From: an uncultured Bacteroidales bacterium
GTDB lineage: Bacteria; Bacteroidota; Bacteroidia; Bacteroidales; Muribaculaceae
DNA: 5,927 bases
Assembly: GCA_900549375.1 (NCBI GenBank)
Contig: URNY01000150.1
Location: 1 to 5,927, forward strand
Direction: 5' to 3'
The translations under genes were made by a program, and so were the position numbers. The notes below the pieces were generated by a model, which saw only the letters and a list, made by a program, of their open reading frames with translations, was not told where the DNA came from and ran no database searches. The first letter of the stretch is position 1. Each line of letters opens with the position of its first letter. This document shows positions 5,919 through 5,927 of this stretch, piece by piece.

Positions 5919-5927
5919 GGTCAGGGA

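Overview
The window looks like chromosomal DNA from a member of Bacteroidales, probably a gut lineage close to Muribaculaceae or Bacteroidaceae. The evidence is a DUF3575 / DUF5119 / fimbrillin gene set that is characteristic of this order, lipoprotein signals on two of those proteins, a textbook Bacteroidetes promoter (TTTG, 20 bases, TATATTTG), and no Shine-Dalgarno sequences before the genes. The family-level placement is inference.

All five protein genes are on the minus strand, so they are read from high to low coordinates. The order of transcription is as follows. First is an AT-rich gene for a five-helix membrane enzyme of the LTA-synthase type (5779 to 3884). Next is a compact three-gene surface-fibre module: a DUF3575 outer-membrane barrel protein (3777 to 3115), a DUF5119 lipoprotein that overlaps it by ATGA (3118 to 2165), and a fimbrillin-like lipoprotein (2117 to 1035). 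A perfect 15-bp hairpin follows 5 bases after the fimbrillin stop. Then comes a spacer of about 200 bases with two copies of a short palindromic repeat, and finally a GtrB/DPM1-type family 2 glycosyltransferase (798 to beyond base 1, cut by the window edge).

The three fimbrial genes probably act together: an outer-membrane protein, a lipidated anchor or assembly subunit, and a lipidated pilin of the type V pilus kind. The LTA-synthase-like enzyme and the glycosyltransferase are both envelope enzymes. Nothing in the sequence ties them functionally to the fibre.

Noncoding structure is the least ordinary part. A palindromic repeat with core GTCGCTCCGCGAC occurs four times, twice between the glycosyltransferase and the fimbrillin gene and twice, as a head-to-head pair, at the right end. 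It resembles REP/BIME elements. The glycosyltransferase promoter lies so close to its ATG that the mRNA may be leaderless. The LTA-synthase-like gene is far more AT-rich (30-37% GC in two sampled 60-base lines) than its neighbours (60-75% in sampled lines), which suggests separate acquisition. I see no clear evidence of a wholly new system. The fimbrial module and the repeat family are the items most worth following up.
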